From the NCBI RefSeq assembly GCF_001039355.2, contig NW_019776035.1, forward strand, positions 459,805-523,804: a DNA stretch of 64,000 nt, written 5' to 3'. The DNA is from Lingula anatina. Lineage: Eukaryota; Brachiopoda; Lingulata; Lingulida; Lingulidae. Positions 25,401 to 51,336 of the stretch are shown here, one piece after another. Position numbers and translations under genes: made by a program. Each line of letters opens with the position of its first letter. Within the stretch, counting starts at the first letter, position 1. A model generated the notes under the pieces. That model did no database searches, was not told the DNA's origin, and was given only the letters and a program-made list of their open reading frames with translations.

Positions 25401-28400
25401 TTTGCACTGACATAGTAAATAAGACATGAATAAAATCCGCATTACTGGGATCTTTTCGGAAAAAAAATAATTAAATTAAATTAAATTAAAATTAAAGTAA
25501 AATTAAAATTAAAAAGGTAATAAATTACTCTTCATCATTAGCAAAGCTAACACTTACTCTTCCAGCACACCCACATCTTTCTCGGCGTCTCTGTCCGTAA
25601 ATTCTAACAGATCTGAAAAACTCTTCCAGTACCTGTTAAAACCAAACAACACCAAAGTTAACTGTAATAACGCTTAAAGTGTGCTGCCACTACGTTGCAA
25701 TACTAGATAATAGAAAACCTGCGTAATTATATGAAGTGAGATTCTTTAAATGTTAAACTCCACGGGTTCTCCACGGGTTCTCAAAGCTACGTACATTTTG
25801 TACAACTACCACCGCTTTCAAGAACCTCAATTTGCAGACCCTGCGTGAGTTTTTTACACGGACTCCGCATAACTTCATCTTGGGACCAGAAACCTAGCTC
25901 AATTTACAGGAAAACTGGAGTCAGGCAATGTTCACAAAGATTCAGGTTTTACCAAAGAAATAACACTCCACAAATTTTGAGTTAAACAAAATTTCGTTTC
26001 ATAAAGTGACTAGTTATGCAGAAAACCTACTGTGGTATTTTAACAACTGCGTTTATGCCGATGATTATAGATAAGAGCATAATTGCGTAGATAATTTAAT
26101 GTCAAGCCTTTTGGGTGAAATTCGGTACCACTGCAAACAAGCACAAGGAAATGTAATGGACAAAAACCGAATGATGGCTGTTCAAATAGTGTGTGGATTT
26201 TTACCATTCCTGAACTGTTTGAACGTGTTCCTCTTCAACGACAACACGAGGTAGCTGTTGGATCTCTTTGATCATGTTTGCAAGGCGAACTGGGAGCTCC
26301 TTGCGCAGAAAGTTGTACGACGTCTTCGCGCATGGCTGCAAGGCTGGAAAACACATTCAGTTAATTTGTTGTATTAGAAGAAAGACGCGTTGCATCGGGG
26401 GTATAAATATTTACTAATCGCACGCTTTATTTAGAAAACCTTCGGGAATAGCCCAGTATCGCGACTTAAAGTAAAATCAAGCGAGATTTCGCAAGATTTG
26501 GAGGAGAGTTGGGTCAGAAATAATGAGTGAGAGCGTTGCGGCAAGGATAAAAGCTAGCAGAACTCATCCACGGACATCAACCTGGTTGTTTTCTCTTCAG
26601 TTATAAACTAAGTCGAATTACAGTGTGTGCGAGATGAAATTCGGAAATGGATTAACGATAAATGACGCCACATCTTGAGAGTTGCAATCAAAGGCACAGC
26701 CTGCATAAATAGATCATATTATTTTAAGTTCAAACACATTTAGCTTCGTGGCATTTGTCACGCAACTACTTTAATCGCCATTCGGAAAAGATACAGGTTT
26801 CACACTCTTTTCCCGCAATTTGTGCAGTCTAATGGGCAAACACGAGGAATGCAGGGCTCAGTTTTTTTTTCTTCAATTCCAAAAAATGATCTGCATTCAA
26901 CTGTCAATGGGGATGCAATACCCTTACTGTATGTAACATCCTACTACGTGATAATTAAATTCAAATTCAATTATGGCAAAGCGGACAAAAATTTCGTACT
27001 ACGCATTACTGCTGGGTCACAACTCTTAATTACCGGTGTTTTTCATACATTTTTTGGCATTTAACCAGACAGGCCTTATTCCACTTGACGTGTGAGATGC
27101 ACCCTTTCATATAAGTCAATACTTTCTGTCTTTCATGTATATGTCGAAACAAAAATTGATGGCAAGCCAAGTCCCTTCTCCACAACAGATACTGTCTACA
27201 GTGAATGAATGAATGACGCGTCTAAAGTCATTAATACACACATAATAACCTTTAAATAAATTACTTTGACGGGCTTTTAAGAGCTTTTTCTGGTCTTAAC
27301 GTTGTATACATTAAGGCTGTACCTAGAAGATGGTTTCAAATAAGAACTTATGACTTTTAACTTTGGTCAAATTTTTAGTCAGATAAACGCGTGTTAGTGA
27401 AGCTTAAAAAAAAAAAAAAAAAAAAAACGGTCTCTAATAAAAGTGAAAAATGCCTGATATTTAGACCAACTCTTTCTTTATTTTTGTCGACAAGTACAGA
27501 TTTATTTTAAACTCAACTTTTCTGTCTTATATTCAAGGCCAACTGTCAATTTAAATCATAACACAACTTGATTATCAAAAAAGATGAACATTACCGAAAC
27601 AGCGCAATTGTTCCTACATGTAGCTCTGGGGGTTGGTCCAGTCAATAGACCAATAAAATAATTGAATGTTAGCATTAGGTCATTGCCATTTATTCCACTA
27701 TATCATATTCAACAGATTGCTTTGTTATTTATCATAGACATTTTCTACACAGTCCCACTGCTTCAATCAAAACGGACGGACGAACATACTATATAAGATG
27801 CTATTCATAAATACTATTCATAGAGGCAAGTAAGGGCCTCATGACCACTGCTCGACCCCTCAACTTCTGCTCACAAAATACCACAAATACTGCATATACA
27901 CCACGCTGAGTTCGGTTAGCTGTCCGTTACCTGAGCTTGCATGTGCCCTTTACCTGTGGCTCTCGCGTCTATCTAAAAAAACGTCTGCCACTGATGAAAC
28001 TGACACTTAAGGCCAGGCAAAATTAAGTTTTCCTCGCACCAACAAAAGATGAATTGTACGTTTGTTTGGTAAGCGGAAAAATTAAAAAGTGACCCCAGAA
28101 AAACAAAACCGTGATTGTTTTTATGCTCATACTGTTTATCGCCACCACTGTGGATTTGACATCACCAAATTAAAGGGGGAAAAAACGCGCAAATAACCAA
28201 AGAATCAATTTTGTCAGGCCTTAGCGTTGAAAGCAAGGTCAAGGTATTGCTCTGGGTCGGTGGAGGGTACAGGGTTTTATAAGAAAGGTGCACAGGGCTA
28301 CAGGACTAGAAGAACAATTTGCATCCCAAACCAAAACAAGAAAACACACTTGGCAGTGGCGGATTTAGGGGGGAGGGGTCAAGGGAGCCTGACCCCCTCT

Positions 28401-30354
28401 TGGGTTTCTGAAAAAAAAAAACACACACACCAATGGTCCCCTCTTGTAATTAGAATTTTGACTAGCTGACCAGCTTCTTAACCGTACCAAATGACACTGT
28501 TTGCCCTCTAAAATACCAAGCTTTTTCGGGGCCTTTCAGCGGACCCTGAATCCCCCGCCCAGGGAGGGGGGAGGGTCTGCTTCTCATCCGCAGACATCCC
28601 CCTTCAAATAATCTTGGATTCGCCCCTGCTTGGAATGTTAGGGGACCTATCCTCCATGAGCTGTCAACTCCCCTAAAACCCCCCCCCCCCCACCACCACC
28701 ACCACCACCACCACCAACCCTCCATTCCCTCGGACACGTTAATGTATAGGACAGGTGATGTTGTATCAGCGAGTGCTTTAATAATACTTATGTTGTAATG
28801 TACAGTAAGAGGCAGAGCTTTATTTGCAGCAAGCGCAACAGATATTTTCCCCGACTGCTTTACAGGTAATTATAACTACATCTTATTTATGCGACGTTAT
28901 TTATGCCAAGTGCTAGATGATAAAAATGGAATCTACACGCAAAGATCAGTTAACAAACACGTGGCTCCTGTCACAAACTTCGTGGTTTAAAAAACTCATT
29001 ATATGTCGATTATTTAGAAAACGAGGAGTGGGAGTACAAAGAATTGCCATGCAAAACAAAGTCGTTATGCAAAGTTACAGATAAGGGGGGGGGGGCATTT
29101 GTGACTCATCACACGTCAGAAGTGTTCCAATATTATAAAGAAATGGTATTTCAATAAGAGTAGGATGATGTGACGCATAACACTTAAATATAAAGAGAGA
29201 AAAGAGAGACAAAGGATTATCCCGCTAAATAATGCACCGTGCTACGTTCGTGATTTATTTTACTTTATTTTGTTTCATTTAGCTTATCATTAGTTAATCA
29301 ATCATTGCCTTCGCTATAAACATCTTGGACAAAGGCTTCATGGCCCCCAATGTTTTATGACGTGCAGCAGTCATGTAAAGTAACTGGGAATTTTAATACA
29401 GTAAGTCTGTAGACAGAGAATAAGAGTTTGGAGGCAGCTGTTGAAGGCGTACAATACATGTACATGCAATCAGGTTATTTATACCACCTGGACGTCGACT
29501 GGAGGGGGTTAACTGTCCCATCCCCGACAATGATGAAAATAAAAAAAAAGGCGTACACACATACTAAGACTCATCTTTTAGTTTGGCGGATCCTAAACGC
29601 ATGGGTAAGGCTTACCATGATAATTAATATGTAGGCCCCTACTGTACGTCAATTTGTACGGTATCTACTGTACTTACAACACAATTAAAGTGACATTTAA
29701 TTTGGAATTTAACTCAGGTCGTGACGCAAATGACACTTGATGCGATTGTATCCATGCCCTAGTTAATGTCTCCGCAGTAGACAACCACAGAATAAGGAAG
29801 GAACTTTATATGCATTATGACATGGGTTCACGTTGAAATACTGGGAGCAAGGACGGGTCGAAGATAGAGTGTCAACCCACACGTACCAATAGAATGCTTC
29901 CTTTTCCTACTGTAGGCCTACGTTGAATCAGAGATCATCAGACAATGATGCCATTTTTTTCTATTTGATCTTCTTACCTACATGTATCATTTACCGAATT
30001 GCTGTTAAATTTATGTTCACATATTTATATGTGGCTACATGGCTTTCCCATATCTACAATAGATGCTGATGAATCTCTATTTTGAAATTAAACGTTTCCA
30101 CATGCCATTTGTTTTAATAATCTTCGCAAAATGTACGTTTATCTTTTGTGTTATCTTTCCATTGATTTGGTATTCGACATAGCGTCTTAATTAAACGACC
30201 CTGTACCCCCGGGCACCCAGTACTCGTATGAATCCATGAAGCAGGTCTATAAAGTTTTAACTATATTGTCACACGAGTTAAAGCAATGTTATACGTGGAT
30301 ATATGTGTTTCTATCTATGAAATGGCTTACAAACCCCGGTATGAGGACGCGCGC

Positions 30355-30423
<69 letters not shown>

Positions 30424-30732
30424 AGGCCGTAAAGAGTAGGTAAACAAGACTGTTGCGTTTACGACACGAAGACTGAGTTGACCGAATATACATTATGCGC
30501 TGCGCACTTTAATCACAACAGTAGGCCTACCTGAGGCCGTACAGTACAGTGAGAGAGTGTACATAGTCATAGCGGTCTGAGTCCGATCATGTGCGAACTA
30601 AAATTACTAGATAACGCAATTTGCCTTACCGAAATCTGTGAGTTGTTCAACGGTGAGTGGAGAAGGTTGATACTTAGAGTAAGTCTCAATCGCCAGTCTA
30701 GTGGCACACCTAAGCGGACGGAACAATCTCAT
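19385..30732 (-). CDS. Pdk: Pyruvate dehydrogenase kinase family protein (11 coding exons)
   Basis: Protein kinases of this family sit in the mitochondrial matrix and phosphorylate the E1-alpha subunit of pyruvate dehydrogenase, switching the complex off. Coding exons: 30732-30630, 26343-26205, 25632-25558, 25319-25256, 25016-24896, 24279-24184, 23650-23573, 21958-21780, 20249-20160, 19724-19611, 19480-19385. They sum to 1,155 nt with every phase matching: 384 residues plus stop. The N-terminus ([17 protein letters not shown]) and [17 protein letters not shown] are PDK hallmarks. H118 (RHGNVV), the N-box (E248, K251, N252), G2 box (GYGVGL, 317-322) and GTD (345-347) are present. The G1 box reads DKAGG (288-292) instead of DxGxG, and the usual C-terminal DW tail is replaced by a short end, PPEWT. 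Branched-chain ketoacid dehydrogenase kinase is less likely, because the [13 protein letters not shown] and SKYQPSPL blocks are of PDK type. Confidence 0.93.
19611..19724 (-). CDS. Pdk: PDK exon 10 (G2 box)
   Basis: Residues 316-353, [20 protein letters not shown] then [18 protein letters not shown]. It carries the ATP lid (GxGxGLP) and GTD motifs. Reading through the donor AAG|GTGAGG would stop after VRT, but a proper last exon exists downstream. Confidence 0.94.
20160..20249 (-). CDS. Pdk: PDK exon 9 (G1 box)
   Basis: Residues 286-315, [20 protein letters not shown] then [10 protein letters not shown]. In place of the usual DRGGG, the G1 box is DKAGG, so the first glycine of DxGxG is alanine. 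Acceptor TTGCAG, donor CTG|GTAAGC. Confidence 0.93.
21780..21958 (-). CDS. Pdk: PDK exon 8 (N-box)
   Basis: Residues 226-285. It includes [20 protein letters not shown] and RATVEKY. E248 and N252 are the catalytic glutamate and the Mg-binding asparagine of the GHKL N-box. Donor AAG|GTACGT. Confidence 0.95.
22377..22500. mobile_element. MITE family E (GGTGTAACG ends), copy 1
   Basis: It starts GGTGTAACGTGACAGAGAGT and ends with GTTTCGCTACACC. The start equals the reverse complement of the end of the 23,353-23,516 copy, so the two lie in opposite orientation. It is in PDK intron 7 and is followed after 9 bp by another MITE. Confidence 0.75.
22510..22675. mobile_element. MITE family F (CAGGGGCGGAT ends), copy 1
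   Basis: A 166-bp element starting CAGGGGCGGAT and ending ATCCGCCCCTG. The short CAGGG-type ends resemble hAT elements. It shares most of its length with 32,623-32,786, for example TGTCAATGTAAACTTGAAAA and CGGAAGACCCAGAAGACG. Confidence 0.75.
23353..23516. mobile_element. MITE family E, copy 2
   Basis: It starts GGTGTAACGAAACTGAGGAT and ends GGGGACTCTCTGTTACGTTA then CACC. It is longer than copy 1 because the centre is retained. Same PDK intron 7, opposite orientation to copy 1. Confidence 0.75.
23573..23650 (-). CDS. Pdk: PDK exon 7
   Basis: Residues 200-225 ([18 protein letters not shown]...), matching the DAYxxAxxLCxxYY helix of PDKs. Donor A|GTAAGT. Confidence 0.9.
24184..24279 (-). CDS. 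Pdk: PDK exon 6
   Basis: Residues 168-199 ([20 protein letters not shown]...). It covers the linker between the regulatory helical domain and the ATP-binding domain. Donor G|GTGAGT. Confidence 0.88.
24896..25016 (-). CDS. Pdk: PDK exon 5
   Basis: Residues 128-167. It includes [13 protein letters not shown], almost identical to the mammalian PDK block. Donor A|GTAAGT. Confidence 0.93.
25256..25319 (-). CDS. Pdk: PDK exon 4
   Basis: Residues 106-127, [22 protein letters not shown] without its first bases. It carries conserved H118, equivalent to the histidine of the RHNDVV motif in mammalian PDKs. Confidence 0.92.
25558..25632 (-). CDS. Pdk: PDK exon 3
   Basis: Residues 81-105 ([12 protein letters not shown]...), matching the WYxxSxxxLxEF segment of PDKs. 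Donor GA|GTAAGT. Confidence 0.92.
26205..26343 (-). CDS. Pdk: PDK exon 2
   Basis: Residues 35-80. It contains [18 protein letters not shown], the most diagnostic N-terminal PDK motif, then [12 protein letters not shown]. Acceptor TTTCCAG, donor TG|GTAAAA. Confidence 0.93.
28354..28628. mobile_element. Possible hAT-like non-autonomous element
   Basis: The left end CAGTGGCGGATTTAGG and the right end, read in reverse as CAGGGGCGAATCCAAG, are inverted repeats. CTTGG flanks both sides as a possible target duplication; hAT elements usually make 8 bp, so the assignment is tentative. The interior is G/C-tract rich. Confidence 0.45.
28679..28716. repeat. Poly-C / (CAC)n tract
   Basis: A C run followed by about eight CAC copies. 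Confidence 0.9.
30361..30415. repeat. (GA)n microsatellite
   Basis: About 27 GA copies followed by a G run, in PDK intron 1, about 215 bp from exon 1. Confidence 0.95.
30630..30732 (-). CDS. Pdk: PDK exon 1 (start codon)
   Basis: Encodes residues 1-34 plus one base. It starts [20 protein letters not shown], whose arginine-rich beginning suits a mitochondrial targeting sequence, and continues into the conserved [11 protein letters not shown] block. The donor is G|GTAAGG. This ATG aligns with the usual PDK start. Confidence 0.9.
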
Positions 30733-30803
30733 GTTACATAGAATTACCAGTGCTGTCTCGATCTGCTATTCCTCCATGTTGAGATTGAACTAGGTCAAGT
30801 TTG

Positions 30804-30815
30804 GTCACGTGACGT
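30804..30815. promoter_or_regulatory. E-box / CRE-like site upstream of PDK
   Basis: GTCACGTGAC is a 10-bp palindrome containing CACGTG and overlaps TGACGT. It starts 72 bp upstream of the PDK start codon. Such sites bind bHLH-ZIP (USF, MITF/TFE) or CREB/ATF factors. Position supports a promoter role; binding is inferred. Confidence 0.45.
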
Positions 30816-31170
30816 TGGTTCTGTCAATGCGCAACAGCAAGTTTCATTAAAATATCTAATCGTTTTATTCAATCCCTTATTTTCCCCGAAGTTATTTTAA
30901 CAATTAAAATTGCATTTATTTTCAATCTGAAAATTATATTTTCTTTCTGCATGAGTCTTAATTGGACATGTAAACAAAATGTGCTCATAAACCAGGTATA
31001 GCAAGAAAATGTTGATATATGTTCGTCGTTTTCTAATAGTTTTGCTTTGATACATCTTGTATGAATTTTAGAAAATATTTCTTCCATAGCCTTACAGATT
31101 TGTTGAGACTTTTTGAAAAGTACGGGATCCCTGGTAGTGGCACAAGAAATTCGCTAGGAGCGTTTCATAA

Positions 31171-31254
31171 GTCAGGATGGCCGAGCGGTCTAAGGCGCTG
31201 CGTTCAGGTCGCAGTCCACTTCTGTGGGCGTGGGTTCGAATCCCACTCCTGACA
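31171..31254 (+). tRNA. tRNA-Leu-CAG: tRNA-Leu (anticodon CAG)
   Basis: The acceptor stem GTCAGGA pairs with TCCTGAC, followed by discriminator A. The anticodon stem TGCG/CGCA encloses loop TTCAGGT, giving anticodon CAG. A long variable arm and the T arm GTGGGTTCGAATCCCAC (B box GGTTCGAATCC) are typical of tRNA-Leu. There is no intron, and T runs follow within about 20 bp as Pol III terminators. The gene diverges from PDK. Confidence 0.95.
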
Positions 31255-33361
31255 AAGTAATCATTTTGTTTTTCTACCGTGCCAATAAAGCCATTGGTTC
31301 ATGGCAAATAAAACACAAAATTCAAGCGCCACTTACTGATGTCACTTAAGTGTTCACGATTCTGAAATACCCTCATTATAAACTGTTTAGTCGATTATTT
31401 AAAACAGAAAAGAAGAAGTTAAATTAAAATGGAGCAAGCTGGTCGAGATCAGCCTTTAAAGTGATTTTGTAATTCACTCACCATTCCTGGTTAAGAATAT
31501 GAATTAAAATGTTGTTTTTCAACTTTTTTTCTTTTTCTTGCAATTTCTTCAGATGTTCGTGGAAATCATCAAAAGATGTGGTGTGTATACATGCCAAATA
31601 AGCACCATTTGATATTGAGTGTATTATACACATTAATGACAAGTTTCATCGTTGTTGATGAGCAGTTTTAAACCTTGTCATGCATTTGGCACAACTAAAT
31701 CGAAGGAAAGAAGCAATTAGTAAATAGACAGTCAAAATAAGTTAAATTCCAAATAGTGGACAATGCAAACACGAAAGTCATTTTTAGTCTATTAAGAACT
31801 TGTAAAATTCATTCTATCTAGTTAAAGTGGGGACTCTTTTTCGAAAATTAAAGACAGGAGAAAAAAACGGAAATCTGCTGCGAACCTCTTCCTTTATTAA
31901 TGATAGTTATCTTACCAATTTAAAGACATGATGCATTTAGCAAAAAATCTACATCTTTTGTAAATAATTATATGTGGACCAGTTTCACGAGGTGCCCTCT
32001 TCAGTGTGTTCGCATACAAACAAACCCACACGCACGTGCGCGTGCGAGAGAGAGAGAGAGAAAATCAGAGTCAAAAGTTAGATCTACGTTTTGATTCAAA
32101 AATAAAACCCAACGCGTCACTGAAGTGAATAATATTTTATTTATTTTCGGTGCCAAATGTTTTGGGTTATTGCACAAACGAATAAAATGACAAATGGATG
32201 AATGTTTCTTTCTTCGAAAAAATGATAATTGGTTATCAAATAAGAATTGTTATCCAGCTACTTTGACAATAACAAGATACGAAAATATCAATAATGATGA
32301 TGGGATCAACATTTAGGTGGGTCGTCATGTATGCTAATTACACAATCTACCATTTCACATTTAACCATGGGGCCAAAATTGCATAATCTAAAACTGGTTA
32401 TATCTGACCACTTTCTAAACCCGGTTCTTATTTCAAAAAAGTGCATCCCTTGTATATAAGTGAGGTAGCGTAACGAGAATTGCTAGGTAAATTCATAATC
32501 AAAACGTGTACACGACAATCAGTAGCGAATTGCTTGGCTCATAAGCCACAATTAATTAACCCGCCAAAGTCTCGGACTTATGGTAAAGATCGGATATCCT
32601 TAGAAGACAAATCATGTGTACTGGGGCGGATGGAGAGCTACTTACTGACAGACTTCCAAATTATCTTTGTTGATTCATCCTCCAATTTTGACCGTCTTCC
32701 AACAGTAAAATATAGATACCTGTCAATGTTAACTTGAAAATCTGACCGTCTTTCGGAAGACCCAGAAGACGGCCTAAATCCGCCCCGTGTACCTATGGGA
32801 GAAGATCGTAAACAATTTTCTGTCAAGACAAAAAGATACTGCAGGAGGAAATGGAGACGCAATAAACTTTACAATGAAAAAGCCGCCTAAAAACAAGTAG
32901 AAATGCTGCTGTGACTTTATAATACGCTTCCTATGAAGCGGACAGAACAGCAAAACATAAAGAAAATGCGTGCGACTTCGTTTTAGAATTATATTACCTC
33001 CAAGCGGGTTAAATGGCGTTTGCTAATCTTACGTAGGCCTATACATGGTGCAAATGGTCCGAGTGCCTTAACCCAAATACATGTCCAAAATAAATGCTTG
33101 ATATCAAACTAATTGGAACATTGTAGTTATCAAGTTAGCGATTTTGCATAGCATAGGTATGGAAGACGTTTCGGTGCTCTTCTGGTCTCTATGGCCATTT
33201 TGTGAGATTGGATTTTTAAAACTGCTTTCAGTGATTGCATTAAAAAAACTCGGCTGATGAACTTTTGAAATTTTCAAGTGTAGTTGGTCCACTTATATTC
33301 ATAACAATCTACATAGTTATGCAACGTATATGAGATAGTGATTTTAATATGAAATCGTCTG
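31255..33361. other. Spacer between tRNA-Leu and the TRPC 3' end
   Basis: No gene seen. It contains MITE family F copy 2 at 32,623-32,786, and the portion near 33,361 will be TRPC 3' untranslated sequence. Confidence 0.55.
32623..32786. mobile_element. MITE family F, copy 2
   Basis: A 164-bp element from GGGGCGGAT to ATCCGCCCC in the same orientation as the 22,510 copy. GTGTAC lies on both sides (GTGTACT left, GTGTACC right), a likely target duplication of 6-8 bp. Confidence 0.75.
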
Positions 33362-49706
<16,345 letters not shown>

Positions 49707-49794
49707 CTTGTTCTTTGATTTCCCTGGAATTAAGAAGTATCTATATAATAATAGATAATATGTAATGGATAACTAATGGATACCAGTTGGAATT

Positions 49795-50100
49795 TTATAA
49801 ATATAAAATATCATCATCTTTATTATTCTTTTCAGTTGTATAGACCGTGGCTCTGGTACTGATCATCAGTAGTTTATGGTCCGTCTCTTCACAGCAGCAG
49901 TTAATTTTGTGTGGAGTTGTATGGAGCATATCAACAGTGTAATACCAACGCCTGTATGGTGCAAAGGTAGAGACTAGAGTGTCATTTCTCCCAGAGTTTG
50001 TCGAGCTGACATTTGATGGAGCATTTACTGATGGGGCAGTCACAATATTGTCTGGAAGACTATCTCGCAAGTCTGTCACTTTGTAAGTAAAAAATTCCAT
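49795..50100 (-). other. Unassigned open frame of 101 codons
   Basis: ATG at 50,100 gives [20 protein letters not shown]..., ending ...NNKDDDILYL and TAA. Composition is protein-like, with three adjacent cysteines and several N-x-S/T sites. A CAG acceptor (GTGACAG) lies inside, so it could be a terminal exon of another minus-strand gene. No family recognised, and it does not join TRPC exon 1 in phase. Confidence 0.25.
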
Positions 50101-51180
50101 TGGAACATGTATACTGTAATAATGCAGTAATTTAACAAGGAGGACCCTCATACACAGGTTCTACATGTACATGTATCATACTTCCTCTCCCACCACCACT
50201 ACCCCGCGGGGCTTCTCATTTACTGGTATGTACGGGAGAGACGTCTGTAAAACTGAACCCTGTATTGCCCTCCTTGACCTTTCTTTTCTTGCATCCTCGC
50301 CGGGATCATCGGCAGTTAAATATACTAACCTTGACAACAAAAAAGAAGGTTTTTCTCGCTCTCGTTTTACTGCGACTTATCCAACTTGGATAATATGCGT
50401 GAAAATTCCACAGAACCTGAGTAATCCCTCCATATTCTACACAGAGACATAACGACAGAATGATATTATTTTGTCATATTTCTGTCCCATTTCTGTCACC
50501 CCAAAAGGAGTGCTATGATAACGATAAGCTATGTTTACCCGTACAAAAAACCAGCTGCATACAAGCCGCTTGGTACACCATGTAAGGTAGCAAAACAAAT
50601 GAAATGTCCTCACTCTGGCGTTCGACTTGTTACCAAACTCAAATTATCCCCGCGGAGTGAATACGATGGGGTTATCTTGTTAGTGCTAAGAGAGCTATTA
50701 TCTTTGCTTTTATTGCCATGCTTCGAACCCATTCGCCCAACTAGAGTAGTGTTTGCAAAACCGAGATATTACGAAAAGAAGGCTGTTAACTATTAGACCT
50801 TTTCCTTCAGGCTGTAAAACACAAATAAGCTAATCAACAACCTCACCGTCCGTTTTGAGCGGCCATGACTTCTGCGTCCCTCAGGTGGACAAACCACGAT
50901 CCTATTGTTAACTGTCTAACCCTGGTTAAGGCAAAGGAGATTGCTGTGCTTTGTTGTAGGCCTGTGAACACTCACGATCTTGTTGGGAGTCTCTCAATTT
51001 AGACTGCATATCTCCCGATCTATCAGACTTTTCTCACTTTCCTTTCTTTAGAACGTGGTATTGTGTGTATTAATTGTCTTTTACAAGAAGACTTCCTTTA
51101 AATGAACACCACCGGACCTAGCCGAGAAAGCAAAACTTCTCCCAAACTTCCTGGCCACGCGCCTGCCTATCCATAATACT

Positions 51181-51336
51181 TTCGATATTTTTCGTCTTTT
51201 GCCAAGTTTTGGTAGCTGCATGAACATCAAAACATTTAGCTAACAGAAACAAAAAAAATTCGGTATTTTTTGTCTTTTGCCAAAATTTGGTAGCTGCATG
51301 AACATCAATACAATAGCTAACAGAAATAAAAAATTA
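51181..51336. repeat. 78-bp tandem duplication, two copies
   Basis: Both copies contain GTAGCTGCATGAACATCAA and AGCTAACAGAAA, spaced 78 bp. Confidence 0.9.

Larger units (their letters stand above)
26344..30629 (-). other. PDK intron 1, with repeats
   Basis: A 4.3-kb intron. I see no further exon in it. It contains an A tract near 27,402, a transposon-like element at 28,354-28,628, a CAC-repeat and a (GA)n microsatellite. Confidence 0.7.
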
